Below are positions 24,554 to 37,109 of a DNA stretch of 64,000 nt, in pieces. Under the pieces are notes generated by a model, which was not told the origin of the DNA, ran no database searches, and saw only the letters and a program-made list of their open reading frames with translations. Source of the DNA: Cyclina sinensis. Its lineage: Eukaryota; Mollusca; Bivalvia; Venerida; Veneridae. The translations under genes were made by a program, and so were the position numbers. The stretch's first letter is position 1; each line of letters begins with the position of its first letter. The stretch spans positions 50,565,134-50,629,133 of the forward strand of contig JAAONU010000001.1 in the NCBI GenBank assembly GCA_012932295.1, in the 5' to 3' direction.

Positions 24554-26270
24554 GCACTTGGTACCAATGAACCTTCGCAAAGGCTGTTTATTTCATTCCC
24601 CTATGATTATAATTGGTTCTCAATAAATAATCCCTTTCCTTGACTTTTAAAAGAATTGTCAGAAGTATAGGGCCCGTTCAACACCTTTGACACAGTAATA
24701 ATTAGTGTAGAACTCTGATTTAGAACATGTGCCTTCGTAAACGGTCCTTTTTAAAAAAACTGTTTCTATTTTGCCAAGGAATATCTTGTTGTTTGATAAT
24801 CCGAATGAAGTACAAAAAACACGAATTAAAGTTAAGTGTTAAGAAATCGGTTTTTCAACCTTTAACTTTTTATCTTTGTCTTTGATGTGTCTTTAAAGTT
24901 TGTTTCGAAATAACGTTTAAAAAAAAACTTTGATTAACATGTTTAAGGTCTTACTGAAATCTATTCTGTTTTTGAAGTTGCTATGATGAAAGAATTGCAA
25001 ATCTATAGTTACATTATTTATAGCCTTGTGAGACGTAAGTTTGCGTGACACATTCTATCACGAGGGTCGCCCTGTGTCTTCTCGAGTTAACACTCATTAA
25101 ATATAAAATAATCATTAAGGTCTTCACAAAGCAATGTACGTACTGTATACTATTTATACCACCTTCGTCCGATTGAAATTTAGCTTGGAATTATCGAAAG
25201 CATAATTTAGAAAATAGTTCTTGGTGTGCTAGACACATTTTAGCAGTATATGTGATCCGGAGTTAACTTCTCTTGAGTATATATTTTTCATATAGTACAA
25301 CATTCAACCTGGTGCAGAAACCTAAACAGTCATAAAATTGGCATGTAATGTAGTTAACTCTTAATGAGAGGTAGATTTGCATGACACATTTCTCATGAGG
25401 GTACTGCTTTTAGCAACCCTTACAATGAGAAGAAAAATGCAATGTACTACTACTACAGATTTCATCGGATTAACTATTGAAACTTTATCTTATTGACTCG
25501 GTGCACGTATTCTAAATTAAATTAGAGACTTATTATACTAAATGGTTAGTTCATGTACTCACTCTTATTTTGATCTGCACTGCTCTATTTAGCCCATGTG
25601 AACACAGGATGTTTTTATTTCAGTTTGTCCATCAACAGCTAACTTGATTTTCTTTTCCTGACTATTTTTTCTTGAACCTGTTAGAAGAGTCCCGCCATTT
25701 TTATTCTACAATGTAAATGATTCAAGTACATTGTACTTGGAGTTGAAAAAAAAGTTAAAATCCTTCATTTATAAAAGCATAAGATCAAGAAGTAATACCT
25801 TTGTGTGTAGAATTACATTGTTTTCTTCTAACAAGTCCTGTTCAAGTAATCATCCTGGAATAAGCGTACATCCCGCCCGTATTTTTATTATAAATTATAC
25901 ATGGATTCTTTACAAACATTTTTGTCAGAAACCACGTGGCCCTATTGAATTTGCTTGCCAACATCTACCAAGTCGTTATGTCATGATGCCCTTGCGTCAA
26001 AGCTGGCCTCTTTCTTTGCGTCCCGAAATGAATGAATGAATAGATATAAGTGATAAGTAATTATTGTAAACTTCAGTTTTTTTACTGTCCGAAACAATAA
26101 TACATGTATACTTAGATATTTAGTAAAAGTATTATTGAATAAACGTTTTCCTTTTTGTAAAAAGGTACCCCTGGGGTCTAAACATTCTAAACTGTCGGGA
26201 CCGGTTGTTAAATTTAAAGTTATGAAAAGAATCTTAAAAGATTTTTTAATTTATAAATAAGCTGTCACGG
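24554..26270. other. Intergenic; weak internal duplication
   Basis: Two loosely similar stretches at about 25026-25210 and 25365-25500 (cgtgacacattctatcacgagggt versus catgacacatttctcatgagggt) suggest an old local duplication. The frame 25731-26039 (102 residues) has no recognisable features. Confidence 0.4.
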
Positions 26271-26770
26271 TCTAGTGCCTACTTTCCTGTAATTATATAA
26301 ATACAACCTCTGACAACTGCGTCAGGGAATCGATTCGTTGGCTCAGTGGTTAGAGTGTTGTCCTTCGATGTGCTAAGATCGGGATTCGAATACCGCTCTT
26401 GGTTGTGTATTCCAAGATGCATTGCATCTTTCTGTTTCTGTTTCATGTTCGTATGAAGGGGATCGTCCGGGATGATCTCTCCTGGACTTAGTTATAAAAA
26501 TCAAATAAAATAGAATGTTTCAAGATCTCTATCTGATCAGAAAAACATAAATGATGACTTTCTCAAGAGATTGTGTTAAGGTCTAGTGCATACCTTCCTA
26601 TAATTGTATAAATACATCCTCTGACAACTGTGTCAGGGAATCAATTCTCTTTGACTCAGTGTTTAGTGTTGGCCTTCGATGCGCTAAGATTGGGGTTCGA
26701 ATTCCGCTCTGGGTTGTGTGTTCTAAGATTCAACGCTGTTACGGACTTTCATGTTCGTAAGAAATCAAAC
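26271..26770 (+). repeat. Tandem duplication of a SINE-bearing unit (~300 bp period)
   Basis: Unit 1 (from 26271) and unit 2 (from about 26574) both read 'ggtctagtgc...ctttcct.taatt.tataaatac' then 'cctctgacaactg.gtcagggaat', followed by a tRNA-like head with A box (GGCTCAGTGGTTAGAG in unit 1, eroded in unit 2) and B box (GGGATTCGAATACC / GGGGTTCGAATTCC). The spacing of about 303 bp and the shared flank indicate a duplication of the whole unit rather than two separate insertions. Confidence 0.75.
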
Positions 26771-28229
26771 AGTTTTACCATTAAGCATCTGAGTCCCAGA
26801 TCCTGACCTTTTATACTTTACCTTTCTCTATCGTTGATGCAAAAGAGAATTACTTTACTGACTAAACATTGATTGGTTAACACCTTGGTAATTATCATTT
26901 CTGAATTTTAATCTTGATCTTTTGACTTACTTTCTCTTTTATGGTAGACTGACGAAATTTTAACTTCTAAGATTATATTTAACTGAATTTTACAGGTGTC
27001 TTTTTGTACCTTTGCCATGCACAATTGATCTACTTTCTTCATATTGATGCTCTATTCAAGGAGTTTGGACTTTTTAATAGCTTACAGTCATGTTATGATT
27101 GATTGTTTTTATGCTTTAACCCGTTATACTCGTATATTTTTTAAAATCTCATGTGTGGTGATTCAATTGTAGAAGTGCTACCTTCGCAGGCATATGTACC
27201 CGCAATGTGTCTTGCATGGGCTATACGGGTAGAAACTGCGATACACGTACGTTTACATTCGTTCATGTAATTAGGGCATTTAAAATAGCAGTAGCAAAAA
27301 CTATTAGAGATTTAATACACTCAATAAATAAATGCAACTGAAATGAAATTAAATATATCTGTATCTGTAATGTCAGCATTGGTCTTTTTGCCTTAATGAT
27401 TGAAATAAATGATTGAAATCCTCCTGTCTTAACGATAACAATGCAATGAAAATCTAACGATACTTTAATCTTGCAGCTATCTGTTGCGGATATACTTCCT
27501 TCTTAAACAATGGCAAATGTGTCTCCCCTAACACGTGCCGGTGTCAAACTGGATATGAACCACCTAAATGATCTGGTTAAATGTCATTTGCAATATATAT
27601 GTGTGTTTATTGATGAATAAATGAGTTTTATATTTGTGTGAATTGATTAAATGCATAAGAGTCTGAGTTATAAGATCTTGGTATATCTTATCATTTAAAA
27701 ACTGCAATTTGAAAATTAAAAATTGTCTTAAGTAGCTTAAAAGGAGGAAATTCTGCACGAGTTTTTTTTTTTCACAGATTAAGCCATTTTTATCTTAAAC
27801 GTTTGCATCTATCATGCCAGACAATTTGTCATTATTTCAAAACATGAAATACATGAGAATAGCCGATGGTTATTCTTGCAAAAGATACATCTTCTTCTCT
27901 TTGTTTTGATTAAAAAGGCATATTTTTCACAGATGTAAATGAATGTAGGCAAACACAGACAGGTGTGAACAGAACTGTACGAACACACAAGGATCTTAGA
28001 AATGTTACTGCAGAAATGGATACTCCTTAGACAATAATGGTCTGTCGTGTAATGGTAAATTAATAGTTTGTCATTAACTTTGTTTTTACAATGTTTAGAA
28101 ATAACGCCTTTCAGGTCCTTAAAATATATTTATAATTACGATCCTGCACGTAAACTTGCTTAAAGTTGTATGCTAAACATTTTTTTATTCAATCTGTCAT
28201 CGTCGAAAACCCACGTTCGGTCCATTCCG

Positions 28230-28583
28230 TTTCACTCTATTCATCGACCGTGGAACATTTCGTACTCATGAATAATTCATTACCTACTTTCATTGGTTTC
28301 CGAAAGATTTCCATAGCGCAATGTCAGCCAGTGACATTACTCGTTAAAATTTGCCTTTCGCGGCTATGTTTAAATCCTGGGAAATACGTCTATATTAAGT
28401 AACATCTCGTTAAGCCTACTCTCCACATTGAAGAGTATCTATATGTAATACGGAATCTCATTGGACGAAGAGTTACTTCCGTTTGCTAACTTTTATAAAT
28501 GAAAACGAATAATCTCCTGTCAATTTTCCTTCGAAATATAATATAGTTGTGCGGAATATTTACCGGGGGTAACCGACGATGTC
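28230..28583. repeat. ~355-bp dispersed repeat (second copy 46221-46580)
   Basis: Both copies start 'tttcactct..t.atcgaccgt', contain 'ccgaaagatttc' and 'gaagagtat.t...tgtaatacg', and end 'aaccgacgatgtc', in the same orientation. The frame 28166-28402 lies inside and is not conserved. Confidence 0.75.
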
Positions 28584-28755
28584 AATCTGTTTGACATCTA
28601 ATGACCATGACAGAGATTGATTGTTTCCCTTATACTATCATAAATTGCTAATACATGTATACCCAAAGACACTTCCATTAAACTTTTTGTACCTGTTGAT
28701 AGTAAAAAAAGTCTCAAGATTTCCAAGTTTTATTTGTTAGTTCAACTGGCACGAA

Positions 28756-29370
28756 ATGCTAAGGTGAGCTTTTAGTGTGCTATGTTGTCCGTCGCCTGTC
28801 CGTCCGTCACATTTTGCTTTTTCAAGACTGCAATTTTAATCGGATCTTAATGAAACTTGACTAGAATGTTAGCTTAAATAAATTCTGGAGAGAATTTGAA
28901 AAATATCATGTGGGGCCAAAAACTATGTCACTGGGTCAAATAATGGAAATAAGCTATATTTCACCTTATAAACCGTATTTTTAATCAGATCTTCACGAAA
29001 TTTAGCTTGCTTAATAATCTCAATGAAGAATAACAAATATAAAATCTGGGTCATGCAGAGTCACAAACTAGGACACATAGTCAAATCATAGGGCAACCTT
29101 TCTTAATAATCAAGAGATCAATTTTTAATCAGATCTGAATGAAAAATTACTCAGAATGTTTGCTAAGATGGTTTTTTGAGCCAATTCGAATTAGGGTCAC
29201 TCTTATGATCACTCACTCACAGAAATTGGATGTTTAAACACCATATTCACTTTTTATACATATTTAAATAACCAATTTTCACGAACTTCTTTTGTGGCAC
29301 TGTTTCTCTTTCGACCTATACCAAACAATTCAGGTGAGCGACCCAGGACTATTTGGACCTCTTGTTCTCA
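28756..29370. repeat. Bivalve-type dispersed repeat, CCGT core, 'aggtgagc' termini
   Basis: Begins 'aaggtgagcttttagtgtgc' with 'gtccgtccgtcac' near 28797. The body has repeated 'aat..gatctt.a.gaaa.tt' sentences, and it ends 'caggtgagcgacccaggact' plus 'cctcttgtt'. Non-coding. It sits in an intron of the decayed receptor. Confidence 0.65.
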
Positions 29371-29757
29371 CAGATCATCTTAATTTAGAAATGTATGTCT
29401 CAGTTTGAATCATTTCAAAACTTGGTTCCTGATAATTTTGTCGGGAATATTATTTACTTAAGTTGAACTGTACAGTGGTTAGCAGCAAATACAAGAAAAT
29501 TTAAAGTTCAGATGAAAGAGTTTTAACTTTCTTAATTCATCTAGATGACACTGTGTTTGGTTGTTTGAAAAGGAGCATTACTCTCGGAATATTTAAGAAA
29601 TAATCAGTTTCTATTATAAATGTTTGGCATTGTATAATTCTATCATTTAACTTATTTGTTAAATTAAAGACTGATTTACTCATAATATACTATAGACTGC
29701 AGTTGTTGTTTACGTGATAATTAGCTACACTCAGTGTATAAAACACGTTATTCGCAG

Positions 29758-29880
29758 ATATAGATGAATGCGTGAAAAACACAGACAACTGTGAGCAAAG
29801 ATGTGTAAACACACCAGGATCTTATAACTGCTTCTGTGAAGAAGGATACACCTTAGACAAAAATGGTCAATCTTGTAGCG
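29758..29880 (+). other. Intact calcium-binding EGF exon within the decayed receptor locus
   Basis: 123 nt, phase 1-1. It encodes DIDEC, six Cys in EGF spacing and the [10 protein letters not shown] block typical of Ca-binding EGF with Asx hydroxylation. It ends NGQSC plus one base, with donor GTTGGT. It is the only one of the three cbEGF exons here without a stop or shift. Confidence 0.85.
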
Positions 29881-31069
29881 GTTGGTTGAAATGTTAAACT
29901 TTGGTTTTATCTAAATTTACAAGGCGTGGAAATAAAAGCTCCACAATATTTCTACCTTCATCTTTGAAATAAGAATAAATTGGTGGCGTGTCAGTTTTCT
30001 CCTTTTACCCTACATTTTAGCTCCAAAAATCAGTTTAAAGTCGTTATATTTACGTTGTCTTTTTTCTAAACATTGATTAGTGAAGTCGAAATGCCCATGT
30101 ATTAGTTTTTGCATATGTAAATGAATGTACTAGTAACACTCAGAGTGCAAACTTAATTCCTTGAATACAATAGGGTCCTATTCCTTTCTTGTTATATGGG
30201 TTACAACCTGGATTAAAACAGCAGATCATGTAATTATACTTTCAAAATACAGTTTATACTATTTGTTTAATTTCATATCATTTTAAGTTTAATTTTTGTA
30301 GTACATAAGCAGTGAATATTAATAATAGGGTCTAATTTGTTTGTTGTTTGGCATTTTGTCCAGAAAACTGGATTAATTATCCTCAGTAGATGAAGTTGAT
30401 ATGTCTTTGTTTTATTTTTTCCAGATATAGATGAATGAACTACTAAGAACTGTGGGTACGAACAGAATTGCACGAATACACAGGGGTCCTATTCTTGTTT
30501 CTGTGACTTGGGGTACAGTTTAGATAAAAATGGTACATCCTGCAATGGTACGTTTAAAAAACATTTATTATTTCCTGATCATTGGTACACTAGTTAATAC
30601 ACGGGGATTTTAATCATGCTATCGCAAAAATTATACAAATTGATAAATAAGGTTCATCCTTTTGTATGCATAATCGGGAAAAATGAGAGGTTTTAAGTTT
30701 TAAAAAAATAATCTATACAAAAGGTTCTAAAATCGATCTGCGAAACTTACTTATAAACATTTTCTGTTCAATTTGTTAATTTCTGGCAAATAAAGTAATC
30801 TATGCACCAGACCCTGTGTGAACATTTTTACTTTCATACCTATTAAACCTACGTCTCGAAATAACAATAAACAATTTAAAATGAAACTGTCGAAAGCAGG
30901 GTACAGCAAAATAATCATTACGTATGAAAATGAAATAGTCTGAATTTGTAATGATGAACCGCTGAAAGTTAAGTTTGGTATTAAGTTTGAGCCTTATTTC
31001 GTCGACGGGTATAAATAAATGTTTGGGTTATCCATCCATCCACCTGCCTGACTCTTTCTGCAACTGCTA

Positions 31070-31931
31070 GGCTCAAAAGCTTTTCCAGGAACTTGTCTTC
31101 TCTCAGTACTTTGTTTAAAATGTCTCAGGACGGTTTAGACATTTTTAGCGCTTTCAATGATTTATCTGCTTTCCTCTCCTGCTGTCTCGTCATAACCGCT
31201 GCAGGAATTGTTTCAACATCTCCTGTCGGCATTTACATCGGATCAGGGGAGTCTCGTACCCCTGCCATATTGCCTAAAATGCGATCATAAATAATCGTTC
31301 TAGGAAGCATAACTTTGATTTCCCCTACAAAGTATGGCGTGTCTAGCTGTACGTTCAGCATAGGTGTGAGTTTTGACTCTCCGTCAATGGTTATCGTGAC
31401 TGTTCGCTTATCCATGAACAGTTTGGATTAACGAATTTCCTTTTTACTGCGGCCAACTCATAACCGTTGTCTCTTAGGACTTTCACTTCTTGTATGCTCA
31501 CAAGCCTTTACCGGCAGCAGATTATCTCTTTTCATTCTTCTGTCCTTCTTTGTTTTCGGGTCTTTTTCAGGAGCAATTACTTTTCTCACTGGCTCTTCCT
31601 TTTGAGGTTCTACTTACAGTTTGTTTTAAATATGTGAATATCCCCCATGCTCTTCTACATACTGTTCAGCTAGCTGGGTTAAGTCTGCCATGGTTTTTAG
31701 AGCCTGCCCCTTTAGGAACATGGTTAGGTCAGATGAGCAGCTTTGAAAAGTCTGCTCTCTTACCATTTGGTCACTCGGTGACTGATAGGTATGCTCCTCT
31801 TGGACCATTGCTGTCCAAGTAAAGTAGATATACCGGTTCAATCTAGAAAGGTACAGGTGCACAGATTCTCCAGTCTCTGGTCTACTGCTCCTGAACTTCA
31901 GCAGAAACCATTTATTCGTCAGATCCGTCAC
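31070..31931 (-). mobile_element. Ty3/gypsy-like LTR retrotransposon fragment (gag and protease region)
   Basis: The minus frame 31931-31626 resembles the SCAN-like capsid part of metazoan gypsy Gag (motifs ETGESVHLYLSRLNRY and TMADLTQLAEQY). Frame 31415-31233 resembles the protease-adjacent segment (VTITIDGESK, LDTPYFVGE, YDRILGNMAG). The pieces are in order but frame-broken. No RT, integrase or LTR was found next to them. It lies in the intron between the last cbEGF exon and the ELLHW exon of the decayed receptor, antisense to it. Confidence 0.7.
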
Positions 31932-33266
31932 CTACTGACTTTATATATATCATTTATATTTCAAATATAACAGGGCGTTCACTGATCTTTTTATGTTCAT
32001 CGAGATTGATTCCGAAAATTATGACAATATGAATATATCCTCTGATGTTAAACATTCCGAGACATTGAGAAATTTGGTAATTAAGAAACGTTTGTAATGA
32101 TTTATTTTCTGTACTGTACGTCGATTGTTTAGCTTCATTCAATTTAATCTAGAAAAAAATATCTTTTTAAGCACTCGGAAAATTACAGTCAGTACACAAA
32201 TAATCTGTATTTTTTATGTTTTCTGATCCAGGAACATTTCAAAAGTTTCCAGAAAACAAACTCATCTATAATAGTTCGTGAAATGAGGTTTGTTTCATTA
32301 CTTTCATGCCTTTTTATCGCCATCGTGATACATCTCATTACGAAATCTATAACAAATCATTATTTTCTTTACTAACTATAAAGATAATATTTTGTTTTTG
32401 AAAAAAATTATTAACACAAAACAAAAATATTTATTTCTTTAATTTCAAAAAAGAAAATCTCAGGTAATTTAAACATCACTATCACACATTCCAATGATGT
32501 TATCTCAGCTTTACATCCCCCTCCACTCTGAAAAGTACATCATTTCTTTAAATTGTGAAGGTTTGAGACCTTTTTAGATCGAAGGACATGAGTTCAAATC
32601 CCACTCAAACCAAACATTTTCTTTAGTTTTGACAACCTTTCTCCTTTAGTTTTAGAAGGTTAACTTTTATAAGAATTAAATTGGATTTCCTTTGTTTTAA
32701 ATATTTATTGTACTTGTTATGTGGTAAATGCATAAACAATTGAACTCAATTATTTTAGATATTAATTTCTCAGTTGACATTTTCCTAAGAACAGTATATG
32801 AATAAAATATATATATATAGCTTATTTGACGTGCTTAAGTCTTACAATGAAGTTAATTTGATTACATCGTTTCATAATGAAGTTGGGGTAAAATGGTACT
32901 GAATGCATTTCGTAAGTTTTTACAACTGATTCTCTTTGTAAGCAGTCATTTGGTTTTCATATTGTGAATTACTGCTTTGCTGTTGTTTGTTTATAATAAG
33001 AAAACTTTGTTTCTTTTTAACGTATAAGCCGTTTACGTCGTGTGAGGATTTCACTTAATACGTGTCACATCTTGAAAAGCTCATGGTAAAAGTGTCTTAT
33101 ATTGTCTATATTTTGTCATAGGACTGTATTTTTCCAAAACCAGTCAGAATACTGAGGGTTGAAAAAAGGTATATTATGGTTCTAATACTCTAAATGAAAT
33201 CCTAGCAGATAGAACTGTAAAGCGAATCACGTATCACTTTTCATTACAAGATGTCCGAAATTCGAG
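31932..33266. other. Intron of the decayed receptor, no further element recognised
   Basis: AT-rich. A B-box-like string (GAGTTCAAATCCC) near 32590 has no convincing A box. Confidence 0.4.
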
Positions 33267-35351
33267 CTAGTGTCATCATTGTCTTTTCAATCGAGGAAGA
33301 TGCAAACGACCATGCTTTCTTAAAACATGGAGCTGAGCTTTTACACTGGCAATCTGTGACATATGATGGGATAACTGCAAGGGCAAAATTAGGTTGGTAA
33401 TAGCGGTATTGTTCAACCAGAAATCTTAAAACTCTTTTGTCTAGCAGTTTACAGACCTATTGAATTTATACAGCGCAGGTTTGTGCCCTCGACCTTAACA
33501 AGTCTAATTGGTATTTATGGTTAAATTCATTGTTCATTTGATCTCTGTTGTGGATTTAAAAACAAAAAGCTTTTAATATGAGACTTCCTAAATCCGGGAT
33601 AAAATCTGCAACCATCTTTTTGAGGTTGATGATTATATCACATGTGTGGCAGCAGAACAGAGCATTTCAGAATAGCTGTTCCAACTAAACAATAGAATTT
33701 ACGTAATTTCAGATATACCGGAAAATATTTCCACTGTATGTGATATTTATACGTTTTAGTTGGACAATGTGAGGAAGGGTTTCAGTGTACCAGCAACACT
33801 GATGGATCTAGCTGCTCATAAGTGATTAGTGATTTTAGTTCTGAAGATTTGAATTGAGACAAATGGATTTTTATTGTACTATTATTGAAAGCAAGAGCTG
33901 ATCAGTTATGAATGAAAAAGTCAAATGTGTAAATATGTAAGTACCAGATATCTAACGAAGTCTGTTTTCTTGCAGAAGGGCAGAACCAACCGTAGACAGA
34001 GATTTTACAGGTAAGACTTGAAGACACGCCCATTGTAGAATTACTCTTTTCCACAATAATGAAATTGGGTTATTGTATTAATGACAAATTTTGGATAATA
34101 CTTCTTCAGTCGTAGGTCCTGCATAGTGCAGTTTGATTCATTAACAGTTCTACAATTCTTTTTATCCAGAGGAAAATGTTACTGTCACATGTGAATAAAA
34201 TTACTTAACTCCGCCTTCAGCCATCTCATAAATGTATTTACTTACGGCAATGATTCGTTCCTGTCGTTTGATGTAATACACCAAAGAAAGATACTGACTT
34301 TTACAGAATTTTTGCTGTTTGACTCATGAAACTTGTATTTGCCCTACAGACAAACTGATCATTTATATCTTGCCTATTCTTCGGCTGGCGTCTGCTTTAG
34401 TCATGGTGAGAGTCATTATTTATCTCAAGAAGAGAGGCAACAAAGTAACAAGCTGGTTAGTAAAATACAGGTGAGGTAGAAGTCTTATCATATGCTTTTT
34501 ACACGCTTATTTTCAATGTCGGAGAAGACAAACGCACATGTTCTAACTACTTCTTAAAACAGATCAAAATGACCTTTTGATATCACCCCTCGATGATTTT
34601 AATGTTTTACCATCTGCTTTAAATACGGCGATTATACTTGAATGAAATTATACAGAGGAGTTTTGTTGGGATTTACACACCTCGATTGGGATGTGGACAC
34701 TATATTGTTTGTTGTTTTTCAGTTTATTTGAACTCATTGGCTTTACGTATTAATAAAATGTCCGGACCTGCAATTTTAAAGTATTGGTGTATTCTTGATT
34801 TCTCCATTAAGTATGTTAATGTTTGTTATTTTAGATAGAACATAGCTAACATCTGCATTTACATCATCGAACATTGAAAGTTTTACAATAAATGAACAAA
34901 TGGCATGATCACACTGTCCTTAAAGATAAACTTTAGTAAAAAGTTTATCGGGGTTTAAATACCATCATATATTTAGTTCATTATGAAAATACTATTACCA
35001 ATTAGACAAAACAGTAAGCTTTAGTAAAAAAAAAGTAAACTTATGTGTTTTATCGTTTTAAAGTGTTTGTTTTAACAGAAAAGGGGCCCTGAAGTAGTCG
35101 TTGAAAACTTAACTTTTGATAACAGTCAGATAGAAAAAGAAAGATATACCTGTATTAAAAAGCCGGTTAAACCATCTGGCCATATTGATGCAGAAGAAAA
35201 GCCAGAAAGTATGCACTGTGCGTTAAAAGAAGAACCTTTACAAGGCTCTGACTGTATAAAAACCCCGGCAAAATCGCCTTCCCCGCTGAATACAAGAGAA
35301 GATCCAGATGATGTGTACTCCGAGGTGTTATGGGGTGACGTCACTGGTTAA

Positions 35352-37109
35352 AGAGTATTTTCAAACAAATTTTTAAGAAATTGTCCTTGCAGAAAATAAC
35401 CACATATAGCCTTTATTGTCTGTCAATGCAACTGTTATTCTATTTGCAATTGTTAATGCCTATAGCATGTATAGTAAGGCTTCAAGATAGAAATTAACGT
35501 ATCCTGATAAATAGAAGATACAGCTACATGTTCAGTCTAAACAATATAATTATTGGCAGGAGTAATGTAGGAAAATCTGAAAAGAATGTTTCGAAAGTCA
35601 TTGTTCGTTAAAGATTGCTTAGAATCACCACTGTTAAAAACAAATGCTGATACAACTATATTTAATCAAACTATTTTAATGGCGAAAATATGTTTCATAA
35701 TTTGGTGCCAGTCTATCTTCTCTTGACGATTAGCGGAAAATCAACTTAAGAACCCTCGCCCGAAACCACTATTATGGTAAGATGGGACATGTTTATGTCT
35801 ATCGAGGGCATGAAATAACTGGGCCTTAATGCAATTTTTGTAGGTTGTTGGTCATGGCTATACAGGTCCAAAATTGTCTTTTTAATTTCTAACCGTGTAG
35901 AAACATTAAATGATGGTACAAGCTTACATATGTTTATAGTTTCAGACTACATGTTTTCACATATTTAACGTTAAAAGTCCAATGTGTTAAGACTAGAAAA
36001 AAAATGTTTACCATTTATTACAGTATAACACAACAATAACAATACACAACTACTGGCACCCCTTTGATGCAATTTCATACTTTCTTTATAAACTAACTGG
36101 TCTGAAGATAATCTTCCTTTGTACTTACTTTCGTTCCCATCCATTCTAGATTTCATCAGTTTAAGTTCTTTAGTATATCAATATCCTTCATCGTTAGCTA
36201 TTATAATATTACCCATACTATAACACAATTATTAGCCTTATATTTTACAATAAAGTAATGAAAGAAAATTATTTGTTGTTTATTTTTGTTCAGTGTTTTA
36301 ATTTTATATTTACTAATGTCCAAATACAAAAAAATGAGCTAGAATGCAATTATTTTGTATCCAAAAGAAATTTTGGAATATTTTTAAAATAAATACATTG
36401 TAATTTATAAGCACAGTACTTCAAGCATATAAAATGTTTAAACATAACGCATTTGATAAACCTATTTTGTCTTCATCTTGTGTGGTGTGTAAGGATTTCA
36501 TTACTTCTAAAAGTCCACAACCTGAAATCTCAAAAGTAAACAAAGTGAAGATAGCGCTGAAAGAACATGGTTTTGCGAAGCGATCAAAGGTGGGACTTTG
36601 ATGACCAAACATTGACAATTGTATATGAAAAATTGGAAATTAAACAAACAGGGTTAATTTTAGTCACATAACTGTAACCAACTGGTAACTGAGACCAGTG
36701 ACCCAAAACAGGTTGCAACCGAAACGGTCAAAAGTAACCTAAAATTAAGCTTGAGGAATCTACAATTTGAAATGAAAATTACTCTAATAGTATAAGTGTA
36801 AACTAGTGTTTGTTGTTGATGTGTTAATTTAAGTTAACAAATGCTACTATTAGCCATTACAGATAAACACGCTTCCAAGAAGCAAATCAGTTAAAATTGA
36901 TGACCTACATGTAGATTAAATCTTCCAGCCTAGACTTTGTATATTTTTGGATATAACAAAGTATTTCACATTTCCATTAATATTGTACACAGATACATGT
37001 AATAAACGAAAATAATTATATAAATTGAAAACTATTCTGATATTGACAGTTGCATATGTAAACTAAATGCATAGTTAATGAAGTGTTGTTCTAGTTTTGT
37101 TTACATTAA
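35352..37109. other. Intergenic, no gene recognised
   Basis: AT-rich with only short unsupported frames, lying between the decayed receptor tail and the 3' end of the Ly6-like gene. Confidence 0.5.

Larger units (their letters stand above)
27190..35351 (+). pseudogene. Decayed multi-EGF receptor paralogue of the gene at 1-2889
   Basis: Exons: 27190-27246 (half EGF, GYTGRNCDT), 27477-27575 (EGF, NNGKCVSPNTCRCQTGYEPPK then TGA in place of a Cys codon), 27933-28054 (cbEGF, one base short plus a TAG), 29758-29880 (intact cbEGF, DIDEC...NGQSCS), 30425-30547 (cbEGF with DIDE-stop instead of DIDEC), 33267-33392 (ELLHWQSVT block), 33713-33817 (one-base deletion giving TAG; donor GT changed to AT), 33976-34010, 34350-34470 (membrane exon, intact but with Arg inside the span) and 35079-35351 (tail; one-base deletion giving an immediate TAG). 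All intron phases match the intact paralogue (phase 1 around the EGF exons). Tail tyrosines are also lost (YCAL to HCAL, EYIKN to DCIKT, TYDN to TFDN). Known family logic: cbEGF modules in a phase-1 exon set before a single membrane span. Confidence 0.8.

Noticed and set aside
25731..26039. 102-residue frame
   Set aside because: No family features, start context or splice support; length is within chance for AT-rich sequence.
31490..31822. 110-residue + frame
   Set aside because: Complement of the Ty3-like gag fragment, which is the recognisable strand.
32570..32610. tRNA/SINE head
   Set aside because: A B-box-like string without an A box or element borders.
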